Assembly: GCA_012932865.1 (NCBI GenBank)
Contig: SAXG01000062.1
Location: 186,001 to 250,000, forward strand
Direction: 5' to 3'
DNA length: 64,000 bases
Origin: Amylostereum areolatum
Taxonomy: Eukaryota; Basidiomycota; Agaricomycetes; Russulales; Stereaceae
Part shown: positions 51,351-61,107 of the stretch, piece by piece
Numbering within the stretch: position 1 is the stretch's first letter
Layout of the letters: each line of letters opens with the position of its first letter
The notes under the pieces: generated by a model
Seen by the model: only the letters and a program-made list of their open reading frames with translations
Databases searched by the model: none
What the model was told of the DNA's origin: nothing
Program-made: the position numbers and the translations under genes

Positions 51351-52967
51351 ACCATCATCACGTCCTCCACAGCCCCTCGTCCCCCCACTCCAAACCTCCC
51401 CCCAGGTGTTTTTCGAGACTACTGTCCCGAAGAATACTATATCCTCACCTCGCAGCAGACTAAGGAATCCGTACGTTGGCTGCACGACGAACCAAACCGG
51501 CAACGTCGAGACTGGTACTTCGACGACCGCGACGAACAACCCTACGTCGAAGAATCGGATTTTGCCACCGCGGCGGACGTTCTACAGCGCTTCCTGAACC
51601 CCCCTCCGACCAACTCGCCCCCACCCCGTCGACGTACTGTAATCGAAGTCCCAGAAGGGATCAACCACAACGACACAACTGGGAAGTGGTACGCCTATAG
51701 ACGGAACAAGAACGGAACCCCAGGACGATCAGTAGTTGAGTGGCAGCCCACTTCGTTCAGTCCCGTCCAAGATCACTGGTCGTGGCATCATAACCAGCAA
51801 TTCCTCACCCCCGCCGACTTCCTTGTCGCAAAACAAGTTGAGGACGAAGTTGAAGAAGCAGAAGAACGCCGACGAGAAACCCTACGCCGCCTTGATCAAG
51901 AACTCGCCCAATCCCTCACCGTCCCCCTCCCCTTCGACAAGATGTCCGATGCCGAATCCAAACCTGCCGTCTCCAAGCGGGAGATCGGCCCCAAGCCAAA
52001 GCCATTCAAAGGCGATAGACGCGACACCCTCCGGTTCTCCCTCGAGCTCCGCATGTTCCTGCGCGTTAACAAAGATGTTTATGCCACAGACGATGCCAAG
52101 ATGATGCTCCTCCTCAGCCTGATGGAGGACGACACGGCGAAAGCCTGGGCCACACATCGCCGCATGGAACTCTTCGCCGACGAAGACGAGAAGGAAGACG
52201 CCGACACCCTCGACCCCACGCCCCCAACACTCCACTATAGCTCCTACAAAGAGCTCTTCGAGAGGTTTGGAAAAGACTTCGTGCCCGTCGATCCGAAGAT
52301 AGAAGCTCAGCGTAAGATCAACGAGCTCGCAATGACCACCCGGGACGTCACTGACTTTATCACCGAGTTTGAGATGCTGGCAACCATGTCAGCGTACGAC
52401 GACGAGGCGCTAATCCACTTTTTCAAGAAGGGACTTCAGCGTGACCTCGGCAAGCAGGTGGCCCGGTCGTACCCGTTCCCCACCAAGCTCGCGGAGTGGA
52501 AGGAGCGCGCCCGCCGCATCAACCACCAGTGGCTCGAAGAGAACCCGGAGAGGAAGAGCAGTCAGTCCAAGGGGGCTGTCGCGCTCACCTCGAACGGTTC
52601 GACCAACGACTCCTCGTCGCGCCGAGTCGGCGCCTTCACCAACACCTCGACCCGCCCTGCAAAGCTGACGGACGACGAGCGCGCAAAGATGATGCGCGAA
52701 GGCAAGTGCTTCATGTGTCGACAAGCCGGTCACGTCTCTCGCGACTGCCCCAACCGTGACTCGAGCGCGCGACGGGTGGGCGCAGTAGAGACTGGGTCCA
52801 AGGCCCCTCCCCTGCCGACGAACACGGCTCCGTCCACTGCGAAAGCAGCTTCAGACCCATCCAAAACCATCGCGGCGATCACTCGCCAGCTGAAGGATCT
52901 GGACGCGGAAGGCAAGGAACAGGCAGTAGCGCTGTTGAAGGACATCCTGGAATCGCAGGATTTTTGA
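51351..52967 (+). CDS. gag: Gag of the B3 segment
   Basis: 538 open codons between TAG and TGA, in the same frame as the leader ORF. The ATG at 51,942 gives the 341-residue Gag, identical to B2 as far as I can see. Zinc knuckle CFMCRQAGHVSRDC intact. The gag end GATTTTTGA puts protease in the -1 frame. Confidence 0.93.
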   Translation, partial: TIITSSTAPRPPTPNLPPGVFRDYCPEEYYILTSQQTKESVRWLHDEPNRQRRDWYFDDRDEQPYVEESDFATAADVLQRFLNPPPTNSPPPRRRTVIEVPEGINHNDTTGKWYAYRRNKNGTPGRSVVEWQPTSFSPVQDHWSWHHNQQFLTPADFLVAKQVEDEVEEAEERRRETLRRLDQELAQSLTVPLPFDKMSDAESKPAVSKREIGPKPKPFKGDRRDTLRFSLELRMFLRVNKDVYATDDAKMMLLLSLMEDDTAKAWATHRRMELFADEDEKEDADTLDPTPPTLHYSSYKELFERFGKDFVPVDPKIEAQRKINELAMTTRDVTDFITEFEMLATMSAYDDEALIHFFKKGLQRDLGKQVARSYPFPTKLAEWKERARRINHQWLEENPERKSSQSKGAVALTSNGSTNDSSSRRVGAFTNTSTRPAKLTDDERAKMMREGKCFMCRQAGHVSRDCPNRDSSARRVGAVETGSKAPPLPTNTAPSTAKAASDPSKTIAAITRQLKDLDAEGKEQAVALLKDILESQDF

Positions 52968-53476
52968 AACACCCCCCAGTCGCGTCGTCTGGTGGAGGCA
53001 AAGGACTTTTGGTATCATCGTCGAATCGTTTCGCTGTATTATCATCCATGCATACCTGTGAGCAATCGTATCCCCCGTGTTTGTATCTGTCTACTGTCAC
53101 CAAGAACAGGCAAACACCATCGATCACGCTCAAGGTCAAGCTGATCGGACGAGTTACCAAAAGAGAAATCGACGCAGACGCGCTGCTTGATAGCGGCGCA
53201 GAAGGAATTATCCTGAACCGAAGCTTCGTTGAACGCAAGAAGCTCACCACAAGAAAACTAGAAAACCCGTTCCCCGTGCGTAATGTGGATGGCACCGAGA
53301 ACGTCATGGGCTGGGTACGCGACACAACGACCCAGCGGATCCAGATATACTCGCAAGATTCAAAGGCGTACCATGAGGAAGAAGCTGAGTTCTTCATCAC
53401 CGACATCGGCGATCATGACATGATCCTTGGAACAGACTGGCTCGACGAGCACAATCCCACCATAGACTGGCAATGA
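52964..53476 (+). CDS. Protease of the B3 segment
   Basis: A -1 frame overlapping the gag end. Active site LLDSGAEG and ILGTDWL are present. It stops at the TGA shared with B2 (after TIDWQ). Confidence 0.9.
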   Translation: MKHPPVASSGGGKGLLVSSSNRFAVLSSMHTCEQSYPPCLYLSTVTKNRQTPSITLKVKLIGRVTKREIDADALLDSGAEGIILNRSFVERKKLTTRKLENPFPVRNVDGTENVMGWVRDTTTQRIQIYSQDSKAYHEEEAEFFITDIGDHDMILGTDWLDEHNPTIDWQ

Positions 53477-53488
53477 GACCGTGTTGAC

Positions 53489-56400
53489 ATGCTCCGCTGC
53501 CCTCCCTTGTGCACTCTGTCCAAACCTCCTGTGACGAACCTCGCAACCAAGCCACGGAAACCATCATCGGTCCAATCACAGCGTAAGGTTGAAGCAGGTA
53601 AAACCCCGAGGACACCTCTCGTCGTGGATGATCCCTTCCCAGAGCCGACATATGTGTCCTGGACCCCAGTCCCCACTTATGTTATTCCTGCACGCAGAGT
53701 CAAAGGTGTTCGCGTCCGCACGGTCCATCGCTCCCCTCTACCCGCACGACTCTTCACTGAAGACGACGACAAGCGGCCCATGGTATTCCGAGACTGGGAG
53801 ATCAATGGACTACGCCACGCCGGAATCCTCCCTGAAACCGATGGTCCTAATCCAGATGCAATACCCATCCGCGCGGGCTTTACAAAAGCGCAGGAGCTTG
53901 CAGAGCATTCAAAAGAGAACGCACGCCCGCAAACCTTTGAAGACTTAGTCCCCCCGCCGTACCGCGACTTTGCGCCTGTATTCGACAAGAAAACCTCCGA
54001 GCGACTTCCTGACCGACGACCATGGGACCATGCTATCGACATGAAAGACGGCTTTGAACCCAAACCGTGCAAGATCTACCCCCTCTCACCTTCCGAGCAG
54101 ATCAAACTCGACACCTTCCTCGATGACCACCTGAAGAAGGGCTATATCCGCCCATCGAAGTCACCTCAGGCGAGTCCGTTCTTCTTTGTGAAGAAAAAGG
54201 ATGGAAAGCTGCGTCCCGTACAGGACTATCGAGAATTAAACAAGGGCACTGTCAAGAATGAATACCCCTTGCCACTGATCTCTGAAATTGTCGACCGCCT
54301 CAAAGGTGCAAAGATCTTCTCCAAGATGGATGTTCGCTGGGGCTACAACAATGTCCGCATCAAGGAAGGCGACGAGTGGAAGGCTGCGTTCAAGACGAAT
54401 CGCGGTCTCTTCGAACCTATGGTGATGTTTTTTGGGCTTATGAACTCCCCTGCAACATTTCAGGCAATGATGAATGAACTGTTCAAGGATCTCATCGACT
54501 CGGGCAAGGTCATCATCTACATGGACGACATCTTGGTGTTCACTCGCACCATGGACGAACACCGTGCCATAGTGCGGCAGGTTCTGCAGCGTTTGCAAGA
54601 CAACGACCTCTTCCTCAAACCGGAGAAATGCGTCTTTGAGCAAGACTCTGTTGAATACCTCGGACTCATCATCTCGCACGACAAGATCGCTATGGACCCC
54701 GTCAAGGTAGCAGGTATTCAGGACTGGCCGACACCACGAACGGTCAAAGATGTGCAATCCTTCCTCGGCTTTGGCAACTTCTACCGATGTTTCATCAAGG
54801 ACTTCTCCAAGGTTGCACGACCCCTATTTGACCTGACAAAGAAGGACTGCACATGGGACTGGTCGGCGGACTGCCAAACTGCGTTTGACGCACTGAAAGC
54901 TGCGTTTACTTCCTCCCCCGTCTTGGTCATGCCTGACCCAAAGAAGCCTTACCTCGTTGAAGTCGATGCCTCGGACTTTGCTACTGGAGGTATACTCTCG
55001 CAGAAAGACGACGACGGTCACTGGCATCCAGTGGCGTATCTGTCCAAGGCCCTATCGGAACCGGAACGGAACTACGACATCTACGACAAGGAGCTGCTTG
55101 CGATCATCCGTGCGCTTGAAGCCTGGCGCCACTACCTCGAAGGCGCCCCCGACACCGTCGAAATCTGGACAGATCACAAGAACCTGGAGCACTTCAAGAC
55201 GGCACAGAAGCTGAGCCGCCGACAGGCACGTTGGGCTCTATTCCTCACTCGATTTGACTTCTCGCTCGTTCATAAACCAGGAATTTCCCACCGCCCAGAT
55301 CCAATGTCTCGACGACCCGATCACAAGGATGGTGTTGAAAACGATAACAAGGAGCGCGTCTTGCTTGACCCCAAGTACTTCCAAGTACGCGCGACAAGGC
55401 CAGGAGCAGTAACCTCCCTCGGTGATGTCGAACTCCGACGACGTATCCGCGACTGCAAAACCAAGGACATCGAGGTCGTTCAAGCCCTGGACGCCATCTT
55501 ACGAAACGGACCACGCACACTCGTCAAGAACCTTCAAGAGTGGAACTACGAAGAAGGCCTGGTCCTGTTTAGAGGAAAGGTATACGTCCCTGCAGACGAC
55601 GAGTTGCGACGCGACATTGTCAAAATGTACCATGAATCGCCCCTGGCTGGACACCCCGGTCGCTTCAAGACTTACGAGCTTGTGAGTCGTGAATATTGGT
55701 GGCCTGGCATGTCTGTCTTTGTCCGCGACTTTGTAGCAGGATGCGCAACCTGCCAGTCGACGAAGACACAGAGCAGCCGACCCCACGTCAACATGATCCC
55801 AAACGAAGTACCCGATCGACCGTTTGGCGTCATCTCCACCGACTTCATCGTCGAACTCCCTGACTGCGAAGGCTATAATGCCGTCAATGTTGTGGTCGAT
55901 CGCCTCACCAAGATGGTGGTTACCACCCCATGTACAACGAAGATCACCAGTGATGGCACGGCTGACATTCTCTTCGACAAGGTATACCGACACTACGGCT
56001 TAGCAGACAAGATCATCTCGGATCGTGGACCCCAATTTGCTGGACAGGTGATGCGTACACTCAACGAGAAGCTCGGGATCAAGTCCGCCCTCAGCACAGC
56101 ATATCACCCACAGACAGACGGCCAAACCGAACGCGAGAACCAGAACCGCGAGCAGTTCCTGCGAGTATTCTGCAACTACCGTCAAGACGACTGGGTGAAG
56201 TGGTTGCCCTTCTTCGAGTTTTCTCACAACTCTCGCACCCATGCAGCTACTGGAAAGGCTCCCTTTGAAGTCCTCTACGGCTTCCTCCCGAAAATGTACC
56301 CATCCGTAAACCCGTCCTCAAAGGTCCCTGCAGTTGAAGAACGCCTCCGTCAACTTGAAGAAGTCCGACAGGAGATCAAGGCCAGCCTTGCCCTCGCATC

Positions 56401-56967
56401 AGACTTGATGAAGCACTACAATGGCGACACGGTCAGCGAATCAACGCAGTTTGCCGTCGGAGACAAAGTATGGCTAGAAGGCAAAAATCTGAAGACGACG
56501 AGACCGAAAGCTAAGCTTGCTGCCAAACGATTCGGACCCTTCGAAATCATTGACGTCATCAGCCCAGTCAACTACCGCTTGAAGCTGCCGAAGACGTGGC
56601 GAATCCATCCAGTCTTCCATGCCTCGCTGCTCACCGCGTACAAGGAGACAGCCGCTCACGGGCCAAATTATGAACAGCCGCCACCAGACCTCATTGACGA
56701 TGAAGAAGAATACGACGTTGAAGACATTGTCGACTCTAAACCAACTCGTAACAAGAAAGGTATTCAGTACCTCGTCAAGTGGGCAGGCTATCCCGACTCC
56801 GAAAACACCTGGCTCCCGCGTTCGTCGCTCTCAAAGGTTACCGACATGATTGACGCTTTCCACAAGCGCCATCCAAATGCGCCCCGCCCCGTGCGTTCCC
56901 TCGGCATCTCCTTTGACGATTTTCTCGCATCTACCCTTGCAGATGACATCGCGCTCCAGGCGAAAGC
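53489..56967 (+). CDS. pol: RT, RNase H, integrase and chromodomain of the B3 segment
   Basis: Same architecture as B2 pol, with YMDD at residues 344-347. The frame stays open past the purine tract and LTR c to 57,298, because the usual TAG is CAG and the G run has 8 G; the part beyond about 56,967 is not element-coding. Differences from B2 appear only from about 54.1 kb on (Glu to Lys in SEQIKLD, Thr to Met, Asp to Asn, Leu to Arg in NREQ). Upstream the two look identical. This suggests that the switch from B2-derived to original B5 sequence is near 54 kb. Confidence 0.93.
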
Positions 56968-56988
56968 GCGTCTTAAAGGGGGGGGTAA

Positions 56989-57408
56989 TGTCACGGATCG
57001 CTCCATTTCTTTCTTCGTTTGCAGACCTTGTACACGCGACGCGTCACGGCACATGACTTTCCTTCGCATCACATGCTCCAACGACATCATTGCCCGGACT
57101 TCCGAACGGCGTTCCGCATCCTTATCTATGACATCATTGCTCCGGACTCCCGTCCTCCTCCCCATGACTCCTTTCTTATTGTTCCCCCCGCTCGCACCAC
57201 TATCGCATCGCATCGCACCATCGTTCCCACTTGTATATAAGGACAGTATCCCTTTTCCCTTTTCCTCAGACTGTCCATCTCGTCATACGGTACTGTAGCG
57301 CACGTTACACTACCCTAGACCCCGGCACTCTCGAATCTATTTTCTTCTCGCTCCTCTCATCGTCGCGACTTAGGCGGTTCATCGGTCTCATAAACTGCGT
57401 TTCTGACA
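56989..57408 (+). repeat. 3' LTR (c) of Gyp-B5
   Basis: 420 bp, partner of LTR a. Preceded by AAAGGGGGGGGTAA (purine tract) and followed by GGTTC. Confidence 0.93.
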
Positions 57409-58467
57409 GGTTCCATGGTCGTCGGTCGGGTAGTCGTTCAGAGGTTTTCTTGTCGAATACGGGTGCAAAGTCGCGGTATGGAGGGGGAACCAAGTCTTCA
57501 AAGGTTTGTGGGCATGCATTTTCCTTTGAGTGCTCTGCAAGCTCTTGCACCTTGGTGAAGCCCGCGCGGATTGGTACTGCCTCTGGGTTAGGGCCGTCAA
57601 CTTCAGGAAGAATCCCAGAACGATGCAGGCCATTGATCTCCCAGTCTCGGAAGACCCTGGGTCCTTCGTCGTCATCTTCAGTGAAAAGGCAGGCAGGTAG
57701 AGGTGAGAGATGGAGTGTGCGGATACAAACACCTTTGACCCTGCGTGCGGGAATGACATACGTAGGGATAGGGGCCCAGGAGACATACACTGGTTCTGGG
57801 AAGGGGTCATCCGGGACTAGAGGTACCTTAGGGGTCGCGTCAACTCGAACCTTTCGCTGTGATCAGGTCGACGATGGTGTTCGCGGCTTTGTTGCAAGGT
57901 TTGTCATGCTCGGTTCGGAGAGGATGCAGGAGGGAGGGCAGCGGAGCATGTCAACACGATCTTGCTGGTGGGGCTATGCTCATTGAGCCAGTCTGTTCCA
58001 AGGATCATATCGTGATCACTGATGTCAGTGATGAAGAACTCAGCTTCTTCCTCATGGTATGCCTTTGAGTCTTGCGAGTATATCCGGATTCGCTGGGTCG
58101 TCGTATCACGCACCCAGCCCATGATGTTCTCGGTGCCGTCCACGTTACGCACAGGGAACGGGTTTTTTAGTTTTCTTGTAGTCAGCTTCCTGCATTCAGC
58201 GAAGCTTCGGTTGATGATGATTCCTTCTGCACCGCTGTCAAGCAGTGCATCTGTGTCGATTTGTTGGCCTGTCGCTCGTCCAATCATTTTGACCTTGAGC
58301 GTTATCGAGGGTGTCTGCCTATTCTTCGTGACGGTAGAGAGGTGCACACACGATGGATACGATTGCTCACATGAGGTCATAGATGATAGTACAGAGAAGC
58401 GATTGTAAGATGCCGATGATATAAGTCCTTTGCCTCCGCCAGACAACGCGACTGGAGGGCATTTCAA
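57409..58467 (-). pseudogene. Gyp-B4 protease and pre-RT segment
   Basis: Protease (58,467-57,904) has DALLDSGAEGIIINRSF and ILGTDWL. Its frame is lost after NEHSPT by a deletion of several codons. The next frame (57,790-57,414: YVSWAPIPTYVIPARRVKG ... KKTSERLPDRRPWN) breaks at the B5 insertion and continues at 47,166. Confidence 0.88.
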
Positions 58468-60080
58468 AAATCCTGCGACTCCAGGATATCCTTCAACAGT
58501 GCCACTGCCTGCTCCTTACCTTCCGCGTCCAGATCTTTCAGCTGGCGAGTGATCGCGGCGATGGTCTTGGACGGGTCGGGGGTCGCTTTCGCAGTGGGCG
58601 GAGCCGTGCTCGTCGGCGGGGGAGGGGACTTGGATCCAGTCTCCACTACGCCCACCCGTCGCGTGCTCGAGTCGCGGTTAGGGCAGTCACGGGAGACATG
58701 ACTGGCTTGTCGACACATAAAACACTTGCCTTCACGCATCATCTTGGCCCGTTCATCATCTGTCAGCTTCGCAGGGCGGGTCATGGTGTTGGTGAAGGCG
58801 CCAACTCGGCACGACGAGAAGTTGTTGGTGGAACCATTCAAGGTGAGCACGACAGCCCCCTTGGACTGACTGCTCTTCCTCTCCGGGTTCTCTTCAAGCC
58901 ATTGGTGGTTGATGCGGTGGGCGCACTCCTTCCACTCTGCAAGGTTGGTAGGGAATGGGTACGACCGGGCTACCTGCTTGCCAAGGTCACGCTGAAGTCC
59001 CTTCTTGAAAAAGTGGATTAGCGCCTCGTCGTCGTACCCCGACATGGTTGCCAGCATCTCAAACTCGGTGATAAAGTCGGTGACGTCCCAGGTGGTCATT
59101 GCGAGCTCATTGATCTTACGCTGAGCCTCTATCTTCGGATCGACGGGCACAAAGTCTTTACTGAACCTCTCGCAGAGCTCTTTGTAGGAGTTGTAGTGGA
59201 GCGTCGGGGGCTTGAGGCCGAGGGCTTCGGCGTCTTCCTTCCTGTCTTCATCGTCGAAGAGCTCCATGCGGCGATGCGTGGCCCAGGCTTTCGCTGTGTT
59301 GTCCTCCATCAAGCTGAGGAGGAGCATCATCTTGGCGTCATCTGTGGCATAAACATCCTTGTTAACACGCAGGACCATGCGGAGCTCGAGGGAGAACCGG
59401 AGGGTGTCGCGTCTATCGCCTTTGAATGGCTTTGGCTTGGGGCCGATCTCCCGCTTGGAGATGGCAGGTTTGGATTCAGTGTCGGACATCTTGTCGGAGG
59501 GGAGGGGGACGGTGAGGGATTGGGCGAGTTCTTGATCAAGGCGGCGTAGGGTTTCTTGTCGGTGTTCTTCTGCTTCTTCAACTTCGTCCTCAACTTGTTT
59601 TACGACGAGGAAGTCGGTGGGGGAGAGGAATTGCTGGTTATGATGCCACGACCAGTGATCTTGGACAGGACTGAACGAAGTGGGCTGCCACTCAACTACT
59701 GATCGTCCTGGGGTTCCGTTCTTGTTCCGTCTATAGGCGTACCACTTCCTAGTTGTGTCGTTGTAGTTGATTCCTTCTGGGGCTTCGACTACAGTATGTC
59801 GACGGGGTGGGGGCGAGTTGGTAGGGGAAGGGTTCAAGAAGCGCTGTAGAATGTCTGCAGCGGTGGCAAAGTCCGATTCTTCAACATAGGGTTGTTCGTC
59901 GCGGCCGTCAAAGTACCAGTCTTGACGCTGCGGGTCTGGTTCATTGTGCAGCCAACGTACAGATTCCTTAGTCTGCTGTGAGGTGAGGATATAGTATTCT
60001 TCGGGACAGTAGTCTCGAAAAACGCCTGGGGGGAGGTTCGGAGTGGGGGGATGAGGGGCTGTGGAGGACGTGATGATGGT
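58464..60080 (-). CDS. gag: Gyp-B4 Gag
   Basis: 538 open codons between TAG (60,081-60,083) and the TGA of GATTTTTGA, the same length as in B2 and B3. The ATG equivalent to MSD lies at 59,489. The zinc knuckle reads CFMCRQASHVSRDC, a Gly-to-Ser change next to the metal-binding His. Retained length despite many substitutions suggests past purifying selection on the whole 538-codon frame. Confidence 0.88.
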   Translation of the reverse strand, partial: TIITSSTAPHPPTPNLPPGVFRDYCPEEYYILTSQQTKESVRWLHNEPDPQRQDWYFDGRDEQPYVEESDFATAADILQRFLNPSPTNSPPPRRHTVVEAPEGINYNDTTRKWYAYRRNKNGTPGRSVVEWQPTSFSPVQDHWSWHHNQQFLSPTDFLVVKQVEDEVEEAEEHRQETLRRLDQELAQSLTVPLPSDKMSDTESKPAISKREIGPKPKPFKGDRRDTLRFSLELRMVLRVNKDVYATDDAKMMLLLSLMEDNTAKAWATHRRMELFDDEDRKEDAEALGLKPPTLHYNSYKELCERFSKDFVPVDPKIEAQRKINELAMTTWDVTDFITEFEMLATMSGYDDEALIHFFKKGLQRDLGKQVARSYPFPTNLAEWKECAHRINHQWLEENPERKSSQSKGAVVLTLNGSTNNFSSCRVGAFTNTMTRPAKLTDDERAKMMREGKCFMCRQASHVSRDCPNRDSSTRRVGVVETGSKSPPPPTSTAPPTAKATPDPSKTIAAITRQLKDLDAEGKEQAVALLKDILESQDF

Positions 60081-60697
60081 CTAGAAAAAGTCCGCTGCAA
60101 CGGGGCGACGGCCGAGGAGTTTCTTGGTGAGGTAGCCGGCTTTTACTGCCTGGCGGATCTTGTGTTCATGGTGGTGGCGACGAAGGGTCTTACCCTTGAT
60201 GGTGGGACGGAGGACTGGTGGCGGGGTAGATTCAGGGGTCCAGCGGTTAAGCTGGGAGACGGAGGTGAAACTGGTTTGGAGGATCGGGTTGGGGGCATTC
60301 TGGATGAGGTACGTGTGGTAGGTGGGGGCGTGGAGGGTGAATTCAAGGCGTTCGAGATCTACGTTGATGCACGTAGTGATCCGGACGTATAGGGCGAGGA
60401 TGACAGTACCGTGATCCTTGTGCCACCTCCACTCGAAGATGCAGAAGTTGAGGCCGTGCGCGGTCCAGGGATCTTTCTTGCAGATGTTCTGCACGGGGAC
60501 GAGGCAGTTGACGGTGACGGCGTCGGACCAAGGGTAGGGGAGTGGTGCATCGTCGCGGGGGGTGATCGGCTTTCCGTTGAACGGGAGGAAAACTGGTGCG
60601 TTTGGGAGGTCTCTGGTGGGAGTTTTTAACGTTGTAGAGACGGCAGAGGTAGATGGAGAGAGGGGTGCGAGGTAGGCGTAGGGATAGACTGTCCAGG
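60081..60697 (-). pseudogene. Gyp-B4 leader ORF
   Basis: Homologous to the B2 leader (PWTAHGLNFCIFEWRWHKD, LYVRITTCINVDLERLEF) and ending at the same TAG. The 5' part is in several frames. Confidence 0.5.
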
Positions 60698-61107
60698 TAT
60701 CAGAAACGCAGTTTATGAGACCGAGGGAACCGCCTAAGTCGCGACGATGGGAGGAGCGAAGGAAACAAATGGATTCGAGAGTGCCGGGTCTAGGGTAGTG
60801 CAGTGCAAGCTACAGTACCATATGATGAGATGGACAGTCTAAGGGAAAGCGAAGAGAAACACTGTCCTTATATACAAGTGGGAGGGATGGTGCGATGCGA
60901 TGTGATAGTGCGAGCGGGGGGAGACAATAGGAAAGGAGTCATGGGGCAGAGGACAGAAGTCTGGAGTGATGATATCATAGATAAGGGGACGGAGTTCCGC
61001 TCAGAAGTCTGGGCAGTGATGTCGTCAGAGCATGTGATGCGGAGGAAAGTCATGTGCCATGTGTACAAGATCTGCAAACAAAGAGAGAAATGGAGCGATC
61101 CGTGACA
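60698..61107 (-). repeat. Shared LTR: 5' of Gyp-B4 and 3' of the third B1 copy
   Basis: 410-bp type nearly identical to 41,991-42,400. The inner end toward B4 reads TATCAG instead of TGTCAG, so the conserved terminal dinucleotide is mutated. The B4 leader follows on one side; the pol end and purine tract of the B1 copy follow on the other. Confidence 0.92.

Larger units (their letters stand above)
47167..57408 (+). mobile_element. Gyp-B5 composite: element with inverted insertion and third LTR
   Basis: Perfect GGTTC duplications (47,162-47,166 and 57,409-57,413) bound a 10,242-bp unit. Order: LTR a (47,167-47,586), leader (47,587-48,556), an inverted fragment of the B1 locus (48,557-50,310), LTR b (50,311-50,733), full gag-pol, LTR c (56,989-57,408). 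LTRs a and c are both 420 bp and share private variants (GTTACACTACC, GGCGGTTCATCGG). LTR b is the 423-bp B2 type (GTTGCACTACC). So a and c are the original pair, and b plus the inverted piece were copied in from the B2 locus. Confidence 0.9.
43782..61107 (-). mobile_element. Gyp-B4: chromovirus split by the B5 composite
   Basis: 3' LTR 43,782-44,204, pol 44,232-47,166, insertion 47,167-57,408 with GGTTC duplication, pol start, protease and gag 57,409-60,080, leader to 60,697, 5' LTR 60,698-61,107. Without the insertion it is about 7.1 kb. The 5' LTR is shared with a neighbouring B1-like element whose purine tract abuts it at 61,108, so B4 and that copy form a tandem array. The LTRs differ in length (423 vs 410 bp), again pointing to LTR exchange. 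Confidence 0.9.

Noticed and set aside
50311..57408. Reading this as an independent complete Gypsy insertion (B3)
   Set aside because: Its flanks differ (AAAGC left, GGTTC right), its two LTRs are of different subtypes, and the left flank is the B2 insertion site. It is part of the B5 composite.
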